A stretch of DNA of 64,000 bases from Ferruginibacter lapsinanis (GTDB lineage Bacteria > Bacteroidota > Bacteroidia > Chitinophagales > Chitinophagaceae): NCBI RefSeq assembly GCF_020783315.1, contig NZ_CP086063.1, positions 1,488,001-1,552,000 of the forward strand. The letters are read 5' to 3'. Positions within the stretch are counted from its first letter, which is position 1. Each line of letters opens with the position of its first letter. The position numbers and the translations under genes were made by a program. Under the pieces are notes generated by a model. It ran no database searches, was not told the DNA's origin, and saw only the letters and a list, made by a program, of their open reading frames with translations. This document shows, one piece after another, positions 10,802 through 20,470 of the stretch.

Positions 10802-13800
10802 TTTTTATACTCTGTAACATTCTGGTCAAAAATTTATGTAGCATTTCCATGCTCAACATACTTTCTACAACCAATATCCCGTTTTTGCCTACTTGTTTCA
10901 GCTTTGCTTTATTTGTTCCCTTTTGCAAAAATTGCAAAATGCCTGTAAATGTTTCGCTTTGGAAATAAGGGCTATCGGGATTGCTCACAAAAAAGCATCT
11001 GAGTGTGGCGTCTTTCAATAATATTTTTTCAAAGCCCAGTTCAACCGCCATTTTTCTGCATCGAACTGTGGTAAAGAGGTCTTCCACAGGAGCTGGTATC
11101 GGACCAAATCGATCCTTCATTTCTGTATGAAAGTCGGTTAACTCCTGTTCTGTTTCACAATTGTCTAACCGGCTGTATAAACTTAATCTTTCTGTGATAC
11201 TTTCCACATAACTATCAGGGATCAATATTTCCAGGTCTGTATCGATTGAGCAATCACTTACAAAATCATCTTGTTGTGATATTTCTTCCTTGTATAAGTC
11301 TTTAAATTCGGTGCGTTTCAATTCTCTGATGGCTTCATCCAAGATCTTTTGATACATTTCGAAACCGATCTCTGCAATAAAACCACTTTGTTCTCCACCC
11401 AACATATTACCGGCGCCACGGATATCCAGATCTCTCATCGCTATCTGGAAACCACTTCCCAGATCGCTGTATTGTTCTAATGTAGATAAACGTTTTCTGC
11501 TGTCAGGAGGAAGTGTACTCATTGGCGGGGCCAGTAAATAACAAAATGCTTTTTTATTGCTACGGCCAACTCTTCCACGTAACTGATGCAGGTCGCTTAA
11601 TCCGAATTGATGAGCATTGTTTACAATGATCGTATTTACATTAGGGATGTCGACACCACTCTCTACAATGTTTGTGCAAACCAGTACATCATATTTTTTA
11701 TCCATGAAATCGAGGATAGTATCTTCTAACTGATCACCATCCATTTGTCCATGAGCAAATGCGATGCTGATGTCGGGGCATAAACTTTGAATCAATCCCT
11801 TCATTTCTGCTAAACCATTTACACGATTGTGTATGAAGAAAACCTGTCCTCCCCGTTCTGTTTCATAATATATAATATCCCTGATTGCATCTTCATTAAA
11901 GACCATTACTTCAGTTTGTATGGGCTGCCTGTTAGGCGGAGGTGTATTGATGATACTAAGGTCTCTGGCTCCCATTAAACTAAACTGTAATGTTCTTGGT
12001 ATAGGCGTGGCTGTTAGTGTTAAACTATCTACTGTAGTTCTTAATTGTTTTAATTTTTCTTTTGCGGCCACACCAAATTTTTGTTCCTCATCAATGATCA
12101 TTACTCCCAGGTCTTTGAACTTGACATCTTTACTTAGTAAGGCATGTGTACCGATGATGATGTCTATTTTTCCTTCTGCTAATTTTAGCAGTGTTTCTTT
12201 TTTTTCTTTGGCAGTTTTAAAACGATTGATAAAATCTACTGTTACGGGAAAATCTTTCAATCTTTCGCCAAAAGTTTTATAATGCTGATAAGCTAATATA
12301 GTGGTAGGAACCAATACTGCTGCCTGTTTGCCATCACAACAACTTTTGAATGCTGCCCTTATGGCTACTTCAGTTTTTCCAAAACCAACATCTCCGCAAA
12401 CCAAACGATCCATCGGAGATGGTCTTTCCATATCTCTTTTTACATCAATGGTTGCTTTATTCTGATCAGGGGTGTCTTCGTAAATAAAACTAGCTTCCAG
12501 TTCGGTTTGCATATAGTTATCAGGACTATGAGCAAAGCCTTCCTGAGCTTTACGTTGAGCATATAATTTGATAAGGTCTGTTGCAATATCTTTTACCTGT
12601 TTCTTGGTCTTTTCTTTCAGCTTGCCCCAAACCTCACTGCCCAGTTTATTCATTTTGGGAATACTTCCTTCCTTGCCGCTGTATTTACCTATTTTATGTA
12701 AAGAAGAAATGTTCACATACAAAAGATCTCCGTCTTTATATTGTATCCGAACAGCTTCCTGCATTTTGCCATTAGCGTTGATCTTCTGTAACCCACTATA
12801 CACGCCTACGCCATGATCGATATGCGTAACATAATCACCGGGCTGTAATTCCCTTAAAGTTTTTAATGTGAGAGCTTTCCCTTTGCTGAACGCTTGTTTT
12901 ACTTTGTATTTATGATATCGTTGAAAGATCTGATGATCAGTATAGCATACAACTTTCAGGTCATCATCTATAAATCCTTCATGAATACTGGTAGGCACTG
13001 GAATTACGTTTATCTCAGCCTTCAGGTCTGTGAAAATTACATGAAGTCTCTCCAGTTGTTTCGGGTTTTCAGCAAAAAGATAAATATTGTATTTTTTTGC
13101 TTCGTATTCTTTCAGGTTTTTTATCAGCAGGTCAAACTGACGATTGAAAGAAGGTTGCGGATGAATAGTAAATGTTGGATGTATGAAGTTGGAGGTTGAC
13201 GATCTGGAGAAGTAAGATTTGTTATTAAATTCTACAATATGCCTCTGAGCCATCAGCTCCTCAATAGCCGCTGCTTTTACAAAATCATTTTCACTCAGCT
13301 CTTTCTTTATGTGTAATTCATCATCACTTTCATTTGTTACAGGTTGATTGCTATCGGTCTTAAGTAATGCTAAAAAGAGCTGAAGGTCTTCTTCCTGTTG
13401 TTCAATTTTTTCTTTAATAAATTGCCAGTCTTCAGTCCAGATAACAGTATTATCCGGCAATGATTCCAATAACGACACTTTTTCGCCACTGTCATCCTGC
13501 AAAATATCTACATTAGGAATAATGTTTACCTGTAATAATTTCCGTTCACTCAATTGAGATTCAGGATCAAATATTCTGATACTGTCAACCTCGTTACCAA
13601 ACAATTCTATCCTGTATGGTTTTTCGTTTCCAAAAGAATAAATATCTAATATACCTCCACGAATAGCAAATTGTCCGGGCTCATACACAAAATCGGTTCT
13701 TTCAAAACCGTAGTCGACAAATTTTGATAAAATACCATTTACATCAATGGTGTCATTTTGTTTTATAGAAATGATATTTTCCGCAAGGGTTTTTGATAAA

Positions 13801-14258
13801 ACTACTTTTTCAAATAATGCTTCACCATAAGTAATGATCAGGTTTTTATTTCCGCCGCTGGCTAATTTTGTCAGCGCTTCTGTACGCAACATTACATGAC
13901 TACTATTGAGAAGTCTGTAATTTTTTTTATTCTTAAAGGAAGAAGGAAAATAAAAAAGATTTAAGGCCTTGGTGATGTTTTCAAGAGTATTATGAAAATA
14001 AGCTGCTTCTTCTGCGTCTCTTAAAATGATGAGGTGATTTAATTGCGCCGCAGCAGGATTGTTGAAAACGCCGGCTACAATAAATTGTGAAGCACTGCCG
14101 CTAAGGCCAGAAAGAAGAATTCTTTGAGGTTGAGACAAAGAGATCCTGTCCGCTATTGAAAAACAGCGGGGGTCATTTGTATACTCTTTCAGCAACACAT
14201 CCAGGTTCATCTGCTGCAAAGATAAAGTAAGATTTTTTAGAAGTAATAATTTGTGCAT
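10791..14258 (-). CDS. mfd: Transcription-repair coupling factor
   Basis: This is an 1155-residue Mfd translocase. It removes RNA polymerase stalled at DNA lesions and recruits UvrA for nucleotide excision repair. The domain order is complete. A UvrB-like N-terminal half (to about 440) is followed by a CarD-like RNA-polymerase interaction domain (LQPGDYVTHIDHGVGVYSGL). The RecG-like motor has Walker A GDVGFGKTE with Lys near 628, the DEEQ box (MIIDEEQKFG), TATPIPRTL, and the motif VI QLRGRVGRS. The C-terminal TRCF domain is the part that binds UvrA. Length is normal for the family. It is divergent from the protease gene on the plus strand, with 156 bp between the starts. uvrC, a partner in the same pathway, lies at 50 kb. 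Confidence 0.97.
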   Translation of the reverse strand: MHKLLLLKNLTLSLQQMNLDVLLKEYTNDPRCFSIADRISLSQPQRILLSGLSGSASQFIVAGVFNNPAAAQLNHLIILRDAEEAAYFHNTLENITKALNLFYFPSSFKNKKNYRLLNSSHVMLRTEALTKLASGGNKNLIITYGEALFEKVVLSKTLAENIISIKQNDTIDVNGILSKFVDYGFERTDFVYEPGQFAIRGGILDIYSFGNEKPYRIELFGNEVDSIRIFDPESQLSERKLLQVNIIPNVDILQDDSGEKVSLLESLPDNTVIWTEDWQFIKEKIEQQEEDLQLFLALLKTDSNQPVTNESDDELHIKKELSENDFVKAAAIEELMAQRHIVEFNNKSYFSRSSTSNFIHPTFTIHPQPSFNRQFDLLIKNLKEYEAKKYNIYLFAENPKQLERLHVIFTDLKAEINVIPVPTSIHEGFIDDDLKVVCYTDHQIFQRYHKYKVKQAFSKGKALTLKTLRELQPGDYVTHIDHGVGVYSGLQKINANGKMQEAVRIQYKDGDLLYVNISSLHKIGKYSGKEGSIPKMNKLGSEVWGKLKEKTKKQVKDIATDLIKLYAQRKAQEGFAHSPDNYMQTELEASFIYEDTPDQNKATIDVKRDMERPSPMDRLVCGDVGFGKTEVAIRAAFKSCCDGKQAAVLVPTTILAYQHYKTFGERLKDFPVTVDFINRFKTAKEKKETLLKLAEGKIDIIIGTHALLSKDVKFKDLGVMIIDEEQKFGVAAKEKLKQLRTTVDSLTLTATPIPRTLQFSLMGARDLSIINTPPPNRQPIQTEVMVFNEDAIRDIIYYETERGGQVFFIHNRVNGLAEMKGLIQSLCPDISIAFAHGQMDGDQLEDTILDFMDKKYDVLVCTNIVESGVDIPNVNTIIVNNAHQFGLSDLHQLRGRVGRSNKKAFCYLLAPPMSTLPPDSRKRLSTLEQYSDLGSGFQIAMRDLDIRGAGNMLGGEQSGFIAEIGFEMYQKILDEAIRELKRTEFKDLYKEEISQQDDFVSDCSIDTDLEILIPDSYVESITERLSLYSRLDNCETEQELTDFHTEMKDRFGPIPAPVEDLFTTVRCRKMAVELGFEKILLKDATLRCFFVSNPDSPYFQSETFTGILQFLQKGTNKAKLKQVGKNGILVVESMLSMEMLHKFLTRMLQSIKTVT

Positions 14259-14366
14259 TTGTAAAATGCTGTAAAATCGGGCTGATTTGGCGGATACTTA
14301 AGTGTCTCAATTGGTTAATAGGCAACAAAAGAGATGTTTATACTCTCTTATCAGGGGATTTATATA

Positions 14367-14374
14367 TATTTTTG
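14367..14374 (+). promoter_or_regulatory. Promoter -7 element TAttTTTG for the S8 protease
   Basis: This matches the Bacteroidota -7 consensus TAnnTTTG, 40 bases before the chosen ATG. No clear -33 TTTG was found at the usual spacing. Confidence 0.45.
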
Positions 14375-14414
14375 AAGTGATGTAAAAGTCAAAAGTCCTG
14401 ATAAACTCTTGTTA

Positions 14415-17400
14415 ATGAAAAAACATGTTCTCTTTATTCTTGTTGTGTCTTTTCTTTCATCTTACCTGATGGCTCAGAGACCTGAGCAATTGGTTAGGTT
14501 TAAAAGCGGCGTTTTACCGACAAATAGAAATATAGCCGCAGGAAATTTTTCTAAACAGGCAATCAACAGATCATTATTTAATGACCGGTATTTTGTATTA
14601 GTTCAGTTCGAATCAGTTCCTTCACAAAAAATTCAAAATGCATTAAAACATGCAGGAGTTAAATTAGATAGATATATTTCTTCAAATGCCTATTTAGCAA
14701 GCATACCAAAAGATTTTAATTTTACAGCAGCGAAAAGTTTTTCAATTAATACTATTGCTCAGATCCCCCCTGTTTATAAAATAGATGATCGGCTAAAAAA
14801 AACAGATCCGGTTATTGATAAAGAGAATCTTCGTTTGGTAGCGGTGAGTTATTCTGCTTCGGCAGATGCGAAAATGGTGCAGGATGAATTACTTAAAGCA
14901 GGTGCTCAAATAATTCCTACAAAAATATCAAGTGCCGGTGTTGTTTTTGTGGAAGCTGATAAAACTGTTGTTGATCTGATGGCGGATCTCCCTTTTGTTA
15001 CTTACATAAGCTTGCAAACGATAAAAGATAAGCCACTAAATTATAACAGTGTTGCGGCTCACGGAGTAGGGGCGCTTAATTCAGCGGCAGGGAAAAACCT
15101 GAATGGAAAAAATGTGACCATTGGAGTGGGGGACAATGCAGATATTTCAACACATATTGACTTTGCCGGACGGTTGATCAATCGTACGCCGTGGATAGTA
15201 ACAGATCACGGAACTCATACATCGGGTACAGCTGCCGGCGGAGGAATATTAGATGTGAAGTATAAAGGGATGGCTCCAAAAGCGACCATCATCAGCCAGT
15301 TTTTTAGTGATATCATTACAACGGCACCAACTTATATAGCAGATAATAACCTGGTGCTTACCAATAACTCTTATTATTCTGTTGATGTGGGTTGTCCTGG
15401 TGAAGGTGAATATGATTTATTGAGCAGCTTTGTAGATGAGCAAACCAACAGCTACAAACAATTACTGCATATGATCGCAGCAGGTAATGATGGTGATTTT
15501 ACCTGCTCACCTTATCCTGCATTTTTTGGTACGGTGAAGTCAGGGTGGCAAAGCGCAAAAAATGTATTGACAGTTGGTGCGATTAATACACAGGATTACA
15601 CGATAGCTTCTTTTAGTGGTAGAGGTCCGGTAGATGACGGAAGACTAAAGCCTGAAATTTGCGCAGGTGGAGTAAATATTACATCAACAATCAGTAACAA
15701 TCAATATTACACTACGGAAGGCACCAGTATGGCCTCACCTGCAGTAACCGGTTCATTGGCGTTGGCGGTTGAACGTTATAGGCAATTGCACTCGGAAGCA
15801 AATCCCTCTGCCGCATTGCTAAAAGCATTGGCTTGTAACACAGCAGAAGATCTTGGAAATGCCGGACCGGATTTTACTTTCGGTTTTGGTATGTTGAATG
15901 TAAGGAGAGCGGTGGAAGCAATTGACAGCAACCGATATATTATTGATAGCATTGCTAACGGCGAAAATAATGTGCATACAATTACATTGCCACAGGCTGC
16001 CAAGCAATTAAAGATACTGTTGTATTGGCCTGATAAAGAAGCATCGTTAAATACATTCAGTACATTGGTCAATGATCTGGATCTGACAGTAAAAGATGTT
16101 TCTTTGGCAGTACATAAGCCACTCGTATTAAATCCATCACCGCTTAATGTAACTGATGTAGCTGTTGAAGGAGTTGATCATATCAACAATATTGAACAGA
16201 TCGTAATCGATGATCCTGCAGCCGGAACGTATTCAATTAATGTGAATGGTTTTTTGTTGCCGTTTGGTAAACAGGATTATGTGGTTACTTATGAAGTTAC
16301 AAAACCATCTGTTACAGTGGAATATCCTTTTGGTGGCGAAACGCTGGTGCCGGGAGATATTGAAAACATACGATGGGATGCCTACGGGACTGGCAATAAT
16401 AATTTTACAATAGAATATTCTGTTAATAATGGTTCTTCCTGGATTCCGATTGATACAAATGTGCTTGCTTCTAAAAGAGTGTATAGTTGGACTGTGCCTT
16501 CAACAATAACTACAACAGCTTTAATAAAAGTTTCTGCAAAAAATACTGCTTTGTTGGATCAAAGTGATTTTAATTTTTCTGTTTTAGGCAGACCGGTAGT
16601 TACTACTGCAAAAATTTGTGAGGGTGCTGTAGAACTTAAATGGAATACTATTTCAGGGGCTACTTCTTACGATATTATGAAGCTTGTAGGGGATAGTATG
16701 CAAGCAGTTAATAATACTACCGATACATCTTTTATACTAACCGGTTTAAATAAATATACAAACTATTGGCTTGGGGTACGTGCAAAAAACGGCACTGTTG
16801 CAGGCAGACGATCACTTTCTGTATCAGTGATTCCTAACACAGGAGCTTGCTCTCTTTCAGTGTTCAATAATGATATAAAGGTTGATAGCATTCTGGAGCC
16901 ATCAACAGCGAGGGCATTTTTTGCCAATGCCACTGATGCAACACGACCGGTGAAGATCAATATTAAAAATAATGGTAGCATTACTATACCTGGCCCATTT
17001 ACTGTATCATATAGTATACATGATTCTTTAGTAGCCACAGAAGTTGTCAATACATCAATCCCCGCCGGTTCAACTGTCAACTATACTTTTGCAACTCCAT
17101 ATCCAACATCTTCAAGTTTTAATTACCTTTTTAAGGCATGGACAAATAATATTGCTGATGGGATTAAAAATAATGATACGGCATATAAAATCGTAAAGTT
17201 GATTGCGAATGATCCTGTAACAAGTCTTCCGCTTACAGAGAATTTTGAGTCTATGGCGGCGGCAGATTTTATCACCCCTGAAATGGCAATTGGGGATAAT
17301 CAACGAATAGATTTTTCTGCCAATACAATTCGTGGCAGGGCCAGAACATTTGTAAATACTGGTTTTGCGTATAGTGGAAGTAAAGCGATCACATTAGATC

Positions 17401-19619
17401 AGGCACCCTATAATGAAGGTACATCAACAGATTCTTTAATTGTAAATTATAATCTGTCTGCACAAACAGCGAATCAGCTTCGGTATGATTTCTATTACAA
17501 GAATCATGGACAAACGGTTAATAATCTTGCTAATAAAATTTGGATCAGGGGTAGTGAAAATGACCAATGGGTGGAAGCATATGATCTGTATCTTAACCAG
17601 GCAGCATTGGGAGGTTGGAAGCATGGGGTAATTAATATTAATGATGTGTTGAGCAATGCATTGCCTCCACAAACCATAACTGCTACATTTCAACTTAAAA
17701 TAGGAGAAGAAGGTCAAACGTCAGCGAATTCACCCTCACCTGAAACTGATATAGATGATGGGTATACATTTGATGACCTGAATTTAAAACAGGCAACCAA
17801 TGATATTGCGGTTACAAAAATCAATTCACCTTCACCTGCAGAATGTAGTTTGTCTTCAGCAGAAACGATCAGTATTAAGATCAAAAATTTTAATGCTATC
17901 ACATTGAATAATTTACAGGCAAGCTATCAGGTAAATAACGGAGCGATAGTTACAGAAACGATCGGTGCAATAACAGCTAATCAGATATTGGATTATGCAT
18001 TTACGCAAACGGTTGATCTGTCTGCATACACAGACTATACAATTAGAGTATGGGTAAAATATGCAGGAGATGATTATCCGGATAATGACAGTATACTGGA
18101 TTATAAGATTCATAGTAGTCCGCTTATTGCCAGCTATCCTTATTTAGAACGTTTTGAAAATAATGATGGATATTTTTATACTAAAGGAACGAATTCATCC
18201 TGGCAATGGGGGATTCCTGCAAGTACTGTTATTAATAAAGCGGCAAATGGTAACAAGGCGTGGGTAACAGATCTTACAGGAAAATATAATAATAACGAAA
18301 CTTCTTATTTATATTCTCCTTGTTTTGACTTGGCAGGACTACAGCAGCCGGTGTTGTCGTTTAGTCATATTTATGATATTGAATTGAATTTTGATTATAC
18401 CTGGGTTGAGTATTCAACAGATGGCATTACCTGGCAAAAGTTAGGCAATGCAGGCAATGGCACCAATTGGTACGATGGAATAGTGAATAATGTCTGGCGG
18501 TCATCTAAAAAGAAATGGCATGTTGCAAGTATCGATTTACCGGTAACGGGAACGGTTGTACGATTCAGGTTTGTAATGAGCAGTGATGAAGGATTGACAT
18601 ACGAAGGGGTTGGAGTAGATGATGTGCATGTATTTGACAAAGCCCAGATCTATACAGGTGCGCCTGTTTCCAATATTACTCAAAATGTGAATGGGAATAA
18701 TTGGGTTCATTTTACTTCCGGAGGGAAAAGAGTGGCTTCCGTTAATTCAAATGGAATGAACTTAGGTGCAACAACCGTTAAAGTGTATCCATATACAGGT
18801 ATTGTGAGAAACAGTAATAACCAGTATTATGCCAACAGGAATATTGTTATACAAAGTGAGCATGCGCCAGCAGGAAATGTAGGCGTTCGTTTTTATTTTA
18901 CGAATGCTGAAGCTGATAGCCTTATAAGTGCGACCGGCTGCAGTACTTGTTTGAAACCTATTGATGCGTATGAGTTGGGAGTTACTAAATTTAGTGGTAA
19001 TGGTGCCAATGAAAATGGAACCCTCGATGATAATTTTTCGGGGTACTATAATCTTATTTCTCCTGCTAGTACAGATATAGTTCCATACGATACCGGTTAT
19101 TATGCCGAGTTTGCTGTGAATAGCTTTAGTGAGTTTTGGTTAAGTAAAGATATCATTACACCCCAGGCAATAAGTACATGTATTGGTAGTACGGTTACTT
19201 TTAAAGCCGCTGCTTATGGAACATCCTTTCAATGGCAGGAAGATAACGGTACCGGGTATATTAATGTCGTTAATGGCCCCAATTATGCAGGTGCTACTAC
19301 CAATACGTTACAATTGATAAATTTACCCGGTTCATATGCAGGGTATAAATATCGTTGTGTAGTGAATGGAATTAATGGTCCTGAAAATACATTGAGATTC
19401 ACATCTATCTGGACAGGAGCAACAAGTACCGATTGGTTTGTTGCCACTAACTGGAGTTGCAATGCAGTTCCAAATCAATACACAGATGTGGTTATTCCTG
19501 CCGGTTTAGTAAGGTATCCGGTGGTTGTTGCAAACACTTCAGTAAAAAGCATTCGGGTACACTTAAATGCAACAGTAACAGTAAATCCCGGAGTCAGTTT
19601 AGATGTTAATGGAAAATAA
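14415..19619 (+). CDS. Secreted subtilisin-like (S8) protease with large Ig/MAM-like tail
   Basis: This is a 1734-residue exported serine protease. I chose the ATG at 14415 rather than the TTG six bases earlier because it gives a clean signal peptide (MKKHVLFILVV ... LMAQ). A propeptide-like region precedes the S8 domain. The catalytic residues are visible: Asp240 (GVGDNADIS), His265 (DHGTHTSGT) and Ser438 (GTSMASPAV). After the protease domain come a P-domain/Ig-like region, a fibronectin-III-like domain (LKWNTISGATSYDIMKL), CARDB-like segments (about 820-930 and 1130-1230), two MAM/jelly-roll-like modules, and a terminal Ig-like plus WTGATSTDW..NW module. The protein stops at VSLDVNGK with no recognisable T9SS CTD, unusual for this architecture. 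The likely role is extracellular protein degradation, or processing of surface proteins. Confidence 0.9.
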   Translation: MKKHVLFILVVSFLSSYLMAQRPEQLVRFKSGVLPTNRNIAAGNFSKQAINRSLFNDRYFVLVQFESVPSQKIQNALKHAGVKLDRYISSNAYLASIPKDFNFTAAKSFSINTIAQIPPVYKIDDRLKKTDPVIDKENLRLVAVSYSASADAKMVQDELLKAGAQIIPTKISSAGVVFVEADKTVVDLMADLPFVTYISLQTIKDKPLNYNSVAAHGVGALNSAAGKNLNGKNVTIGVGDNADISTHIDFAGRLINRTPWIVTDHGTHTSGTAAGGGILDVKYKGMAPKATIISQFFSDIITTAPTYIADNNLVLTNNSYYSVDVGCPGEGEYDLLSSFVDEQTNSYKQLLHMIAAGNDGDFTCSPYPAFFGTVKSGWQSAKNVLTVGAINTQDYTIASFSGRGPVDDGRLKPEICAGGVNITSTISNNQYYTTEGTSMASPAVTGSLALAVERYRQLHSEANPSAALLKALACNTAEDLGNAGPDFTFGFGMLNVRRAVEAIDSNRYIIDSIANGENNVHTITLPQAAKQLKILLYWPDKEASLNTFSTLVNDLDLTVKDVSLAVHKPLVLNPSPLNVTDVAVEGVDHINNIEQIVIDDPAAGTYSINVNGFLLPFGKQDYVVTYEVTKPSVTVEYPFGGETLVPGDIENIRWDAYGTGNNNFTIEYSVNNGSSWIPIDTNVLASKRVYSWTVPSTITTTALIKVSAKNTALLDQSDFNFSVLGRPVVTTAKICEGAVELKWNTISGATSYDIMKLVGDSMQAVNNTTDTSFILTGLNKYTNYWLGVRAKNGTVAGRRSLSVSVIPNTGACSLSVFNNDIKVDSILEPSTARAFFANATDATRPVKINIKNNGSITIPGPFTVSYSIHDSLVATEVVNTSIPAGSTVNYTFATPYPTSSSFNYLFKAWTNNIADGIKNNDTAYKIVKLIANDPVTSLPLTENFESMAAADFITPEMAIGDNQRIDFSANTIRGRARTFVNTGFAYSGSKAITLDQAPYNEGTSTDSLIVNYNLSAQTANQLRYDFYYKNHGQTVNNLANKIWIRGSENDQWVEAYDLYLNQAALGGWKHGVININDVLSNALPPQTITATFQLKIGEEGQTSANSPSPETDIDDGYTFDDLNLKQATNDIAVTKINSPSPAECSLSSAETISIKIKNFNAITLNNLQASYQVNNGAIVTETIGAITANQILDYAFTQTVDLSAYTDYTIRVWVKYAGDDYPDNDSILDYKIHSSPLIASYPYLERFENNDGYFYTKGTNSSWQWGIPASTVINKAANGNKAWVTDLTGKYNNNETSYLYSPCFDLAGLQQPVLSFSHIYDIELNFDYTWVEYSTDGITWQKLGNAGNGTNWYDGIVNNVWRSSKKKWHVASIDLPVTGTVVRFRFVMSSDEGLTYEGVGVDDVHVFDKAQIYTGAPVSNITQNVNGNNWVHFTSGGKRVASVNSNGMNLGATTVKVYPYTGIVRNSNNQYYANRNIVIQSEHAPAGNVGVRFYFTNAEADSLISATGCSTCLKPIDAYELGVTKFSGNGANENGTLDDNFSGYYNLISPASTDIVPYDTGYYAEFAVNSFSEFWLSKDIITPQAISTCIGSTVTFKAAAYGTSFQWQEDNGTGYINVVNGPNYAGATTNTLQLINLPGSYAGYKYRCVVNGINGPENTLRFTSIWTGATSTDWFVATNWSCNAVPNQYTDVVIPAGLVRYPVVVANTSVKSIRVHLNATVTVNPGVSLDVNGK

Positions 19620-19744
19620 TTATGCCTTAAGATTTAGTATCATTTGAATCACAATTGGCAACGTTTGCATAAATATCAATGTGATTGCCGGTATAAATCA
19701 ATTCTTTCTTTTGTATCATTGCATTGCTAAAAAAAATAACGATT

Positions 19745-20470
19745 ATGGCTGTAGAACCTTGGCGTATTGGAAAAGTTATCAAGATCGAACAACAAACGTA
19801 CAATACACGTCGCTTTTTCATACAGGTGCCTGAACTGACTTCTTTTGATTTTAAGCCTGGGCAGTTTGTAACGCTGGATTTACCTATACACGAAAAACCT
19901 AACAAACGCTGGCGTAGTTATTCTATCAGCAGTTGGCCTGATGGAACGAATGTATTTGAATTATGTATTGTTTTATTGGAAGGCGGTGCAGGAACTACCT
20001 ATCTTTTTAATGAAGTAAAAGAAGGAAGCGAAATTACTTTACGTGGTCCTGTAGGAGTTTTTAGTCTTCACGAAGAAAATTTCCAAAAAGATATTTTTTT
20101 AATTGCTACCGGAACGGGCATTGCGCCTTTTCGCAGTATGGTCAATCATATCAAATTAAAAAACATTGCACATAAAAATGTGCACCTGATTTTTGGTTGC
20201 CGTACACAAAGGGATCTGTTGTATTATGATGAATTACGTCAGTTAGAAAAAGATCTGCCGGGGTTTCATTACCATCCGGTTTTGTCAAGAGAGGAGTGGG
20301 AAGGAGCCGGTAAAGGGTATGTACATGCTGTATACAAAGAGTTATGCAAAGATCAGCAGGACGCTTGTTTCTTCCTGTGTGGGTGGAAAGCAATGATCGA
20401 TGAAGCAAAGCAAAGCATACAAGCTTTAGGATACGATAGAAAAGCGATCCATCAGGAATTGTACGGATAG
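19745..20470 (+). CDS. Ferredoxin-NADP reductase-like flavoprotein
   Basis: This 241-residue soluble oxidoreductase has the FAD/NAD(P)-binding fold of the FNR superfamily. The ATG at 19745 was preferred over a TTG 21 bases upstream. The N-terminal barrel has the flavin-binding motif RWRSYSISS (about residues 51-59). The C-terminal nucleotide-binding domain has ATGTGIAPFRSM (about 122-133), LIFGCRTQRDLLYYDEL, and the FFLCGWKAMID motif near the end. It ends in a short aromatic tail (ELYG), typical of FNR-type enzymes. The electron partner cannot be deduced. It is encoded alone; its stop codon directly abuts the stop codon of the convergent gene. Confidence 0.85.
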   Translation: MAVEPWRIGKVIKIEQQTYNTRRFFIQVPELTSFDFKPGQFVTLDLPIHEKPNKRWRSYSISSWPDGTNVFELCIVLLEGGAGTTYLFNEVKEGSEITLRGPVGVFSLHEENFQKDIFLIATGTGIAPFRSMVNHIKLKNIAHKNVHLIFGCRTQRDLLYYDELRQLEKDLPGFHYHPVLSREEWEGAGKGYVHAVYKELCKDQQDACFFLCGWKAMIDEAKQSIQALGYDRKAIHQELYG

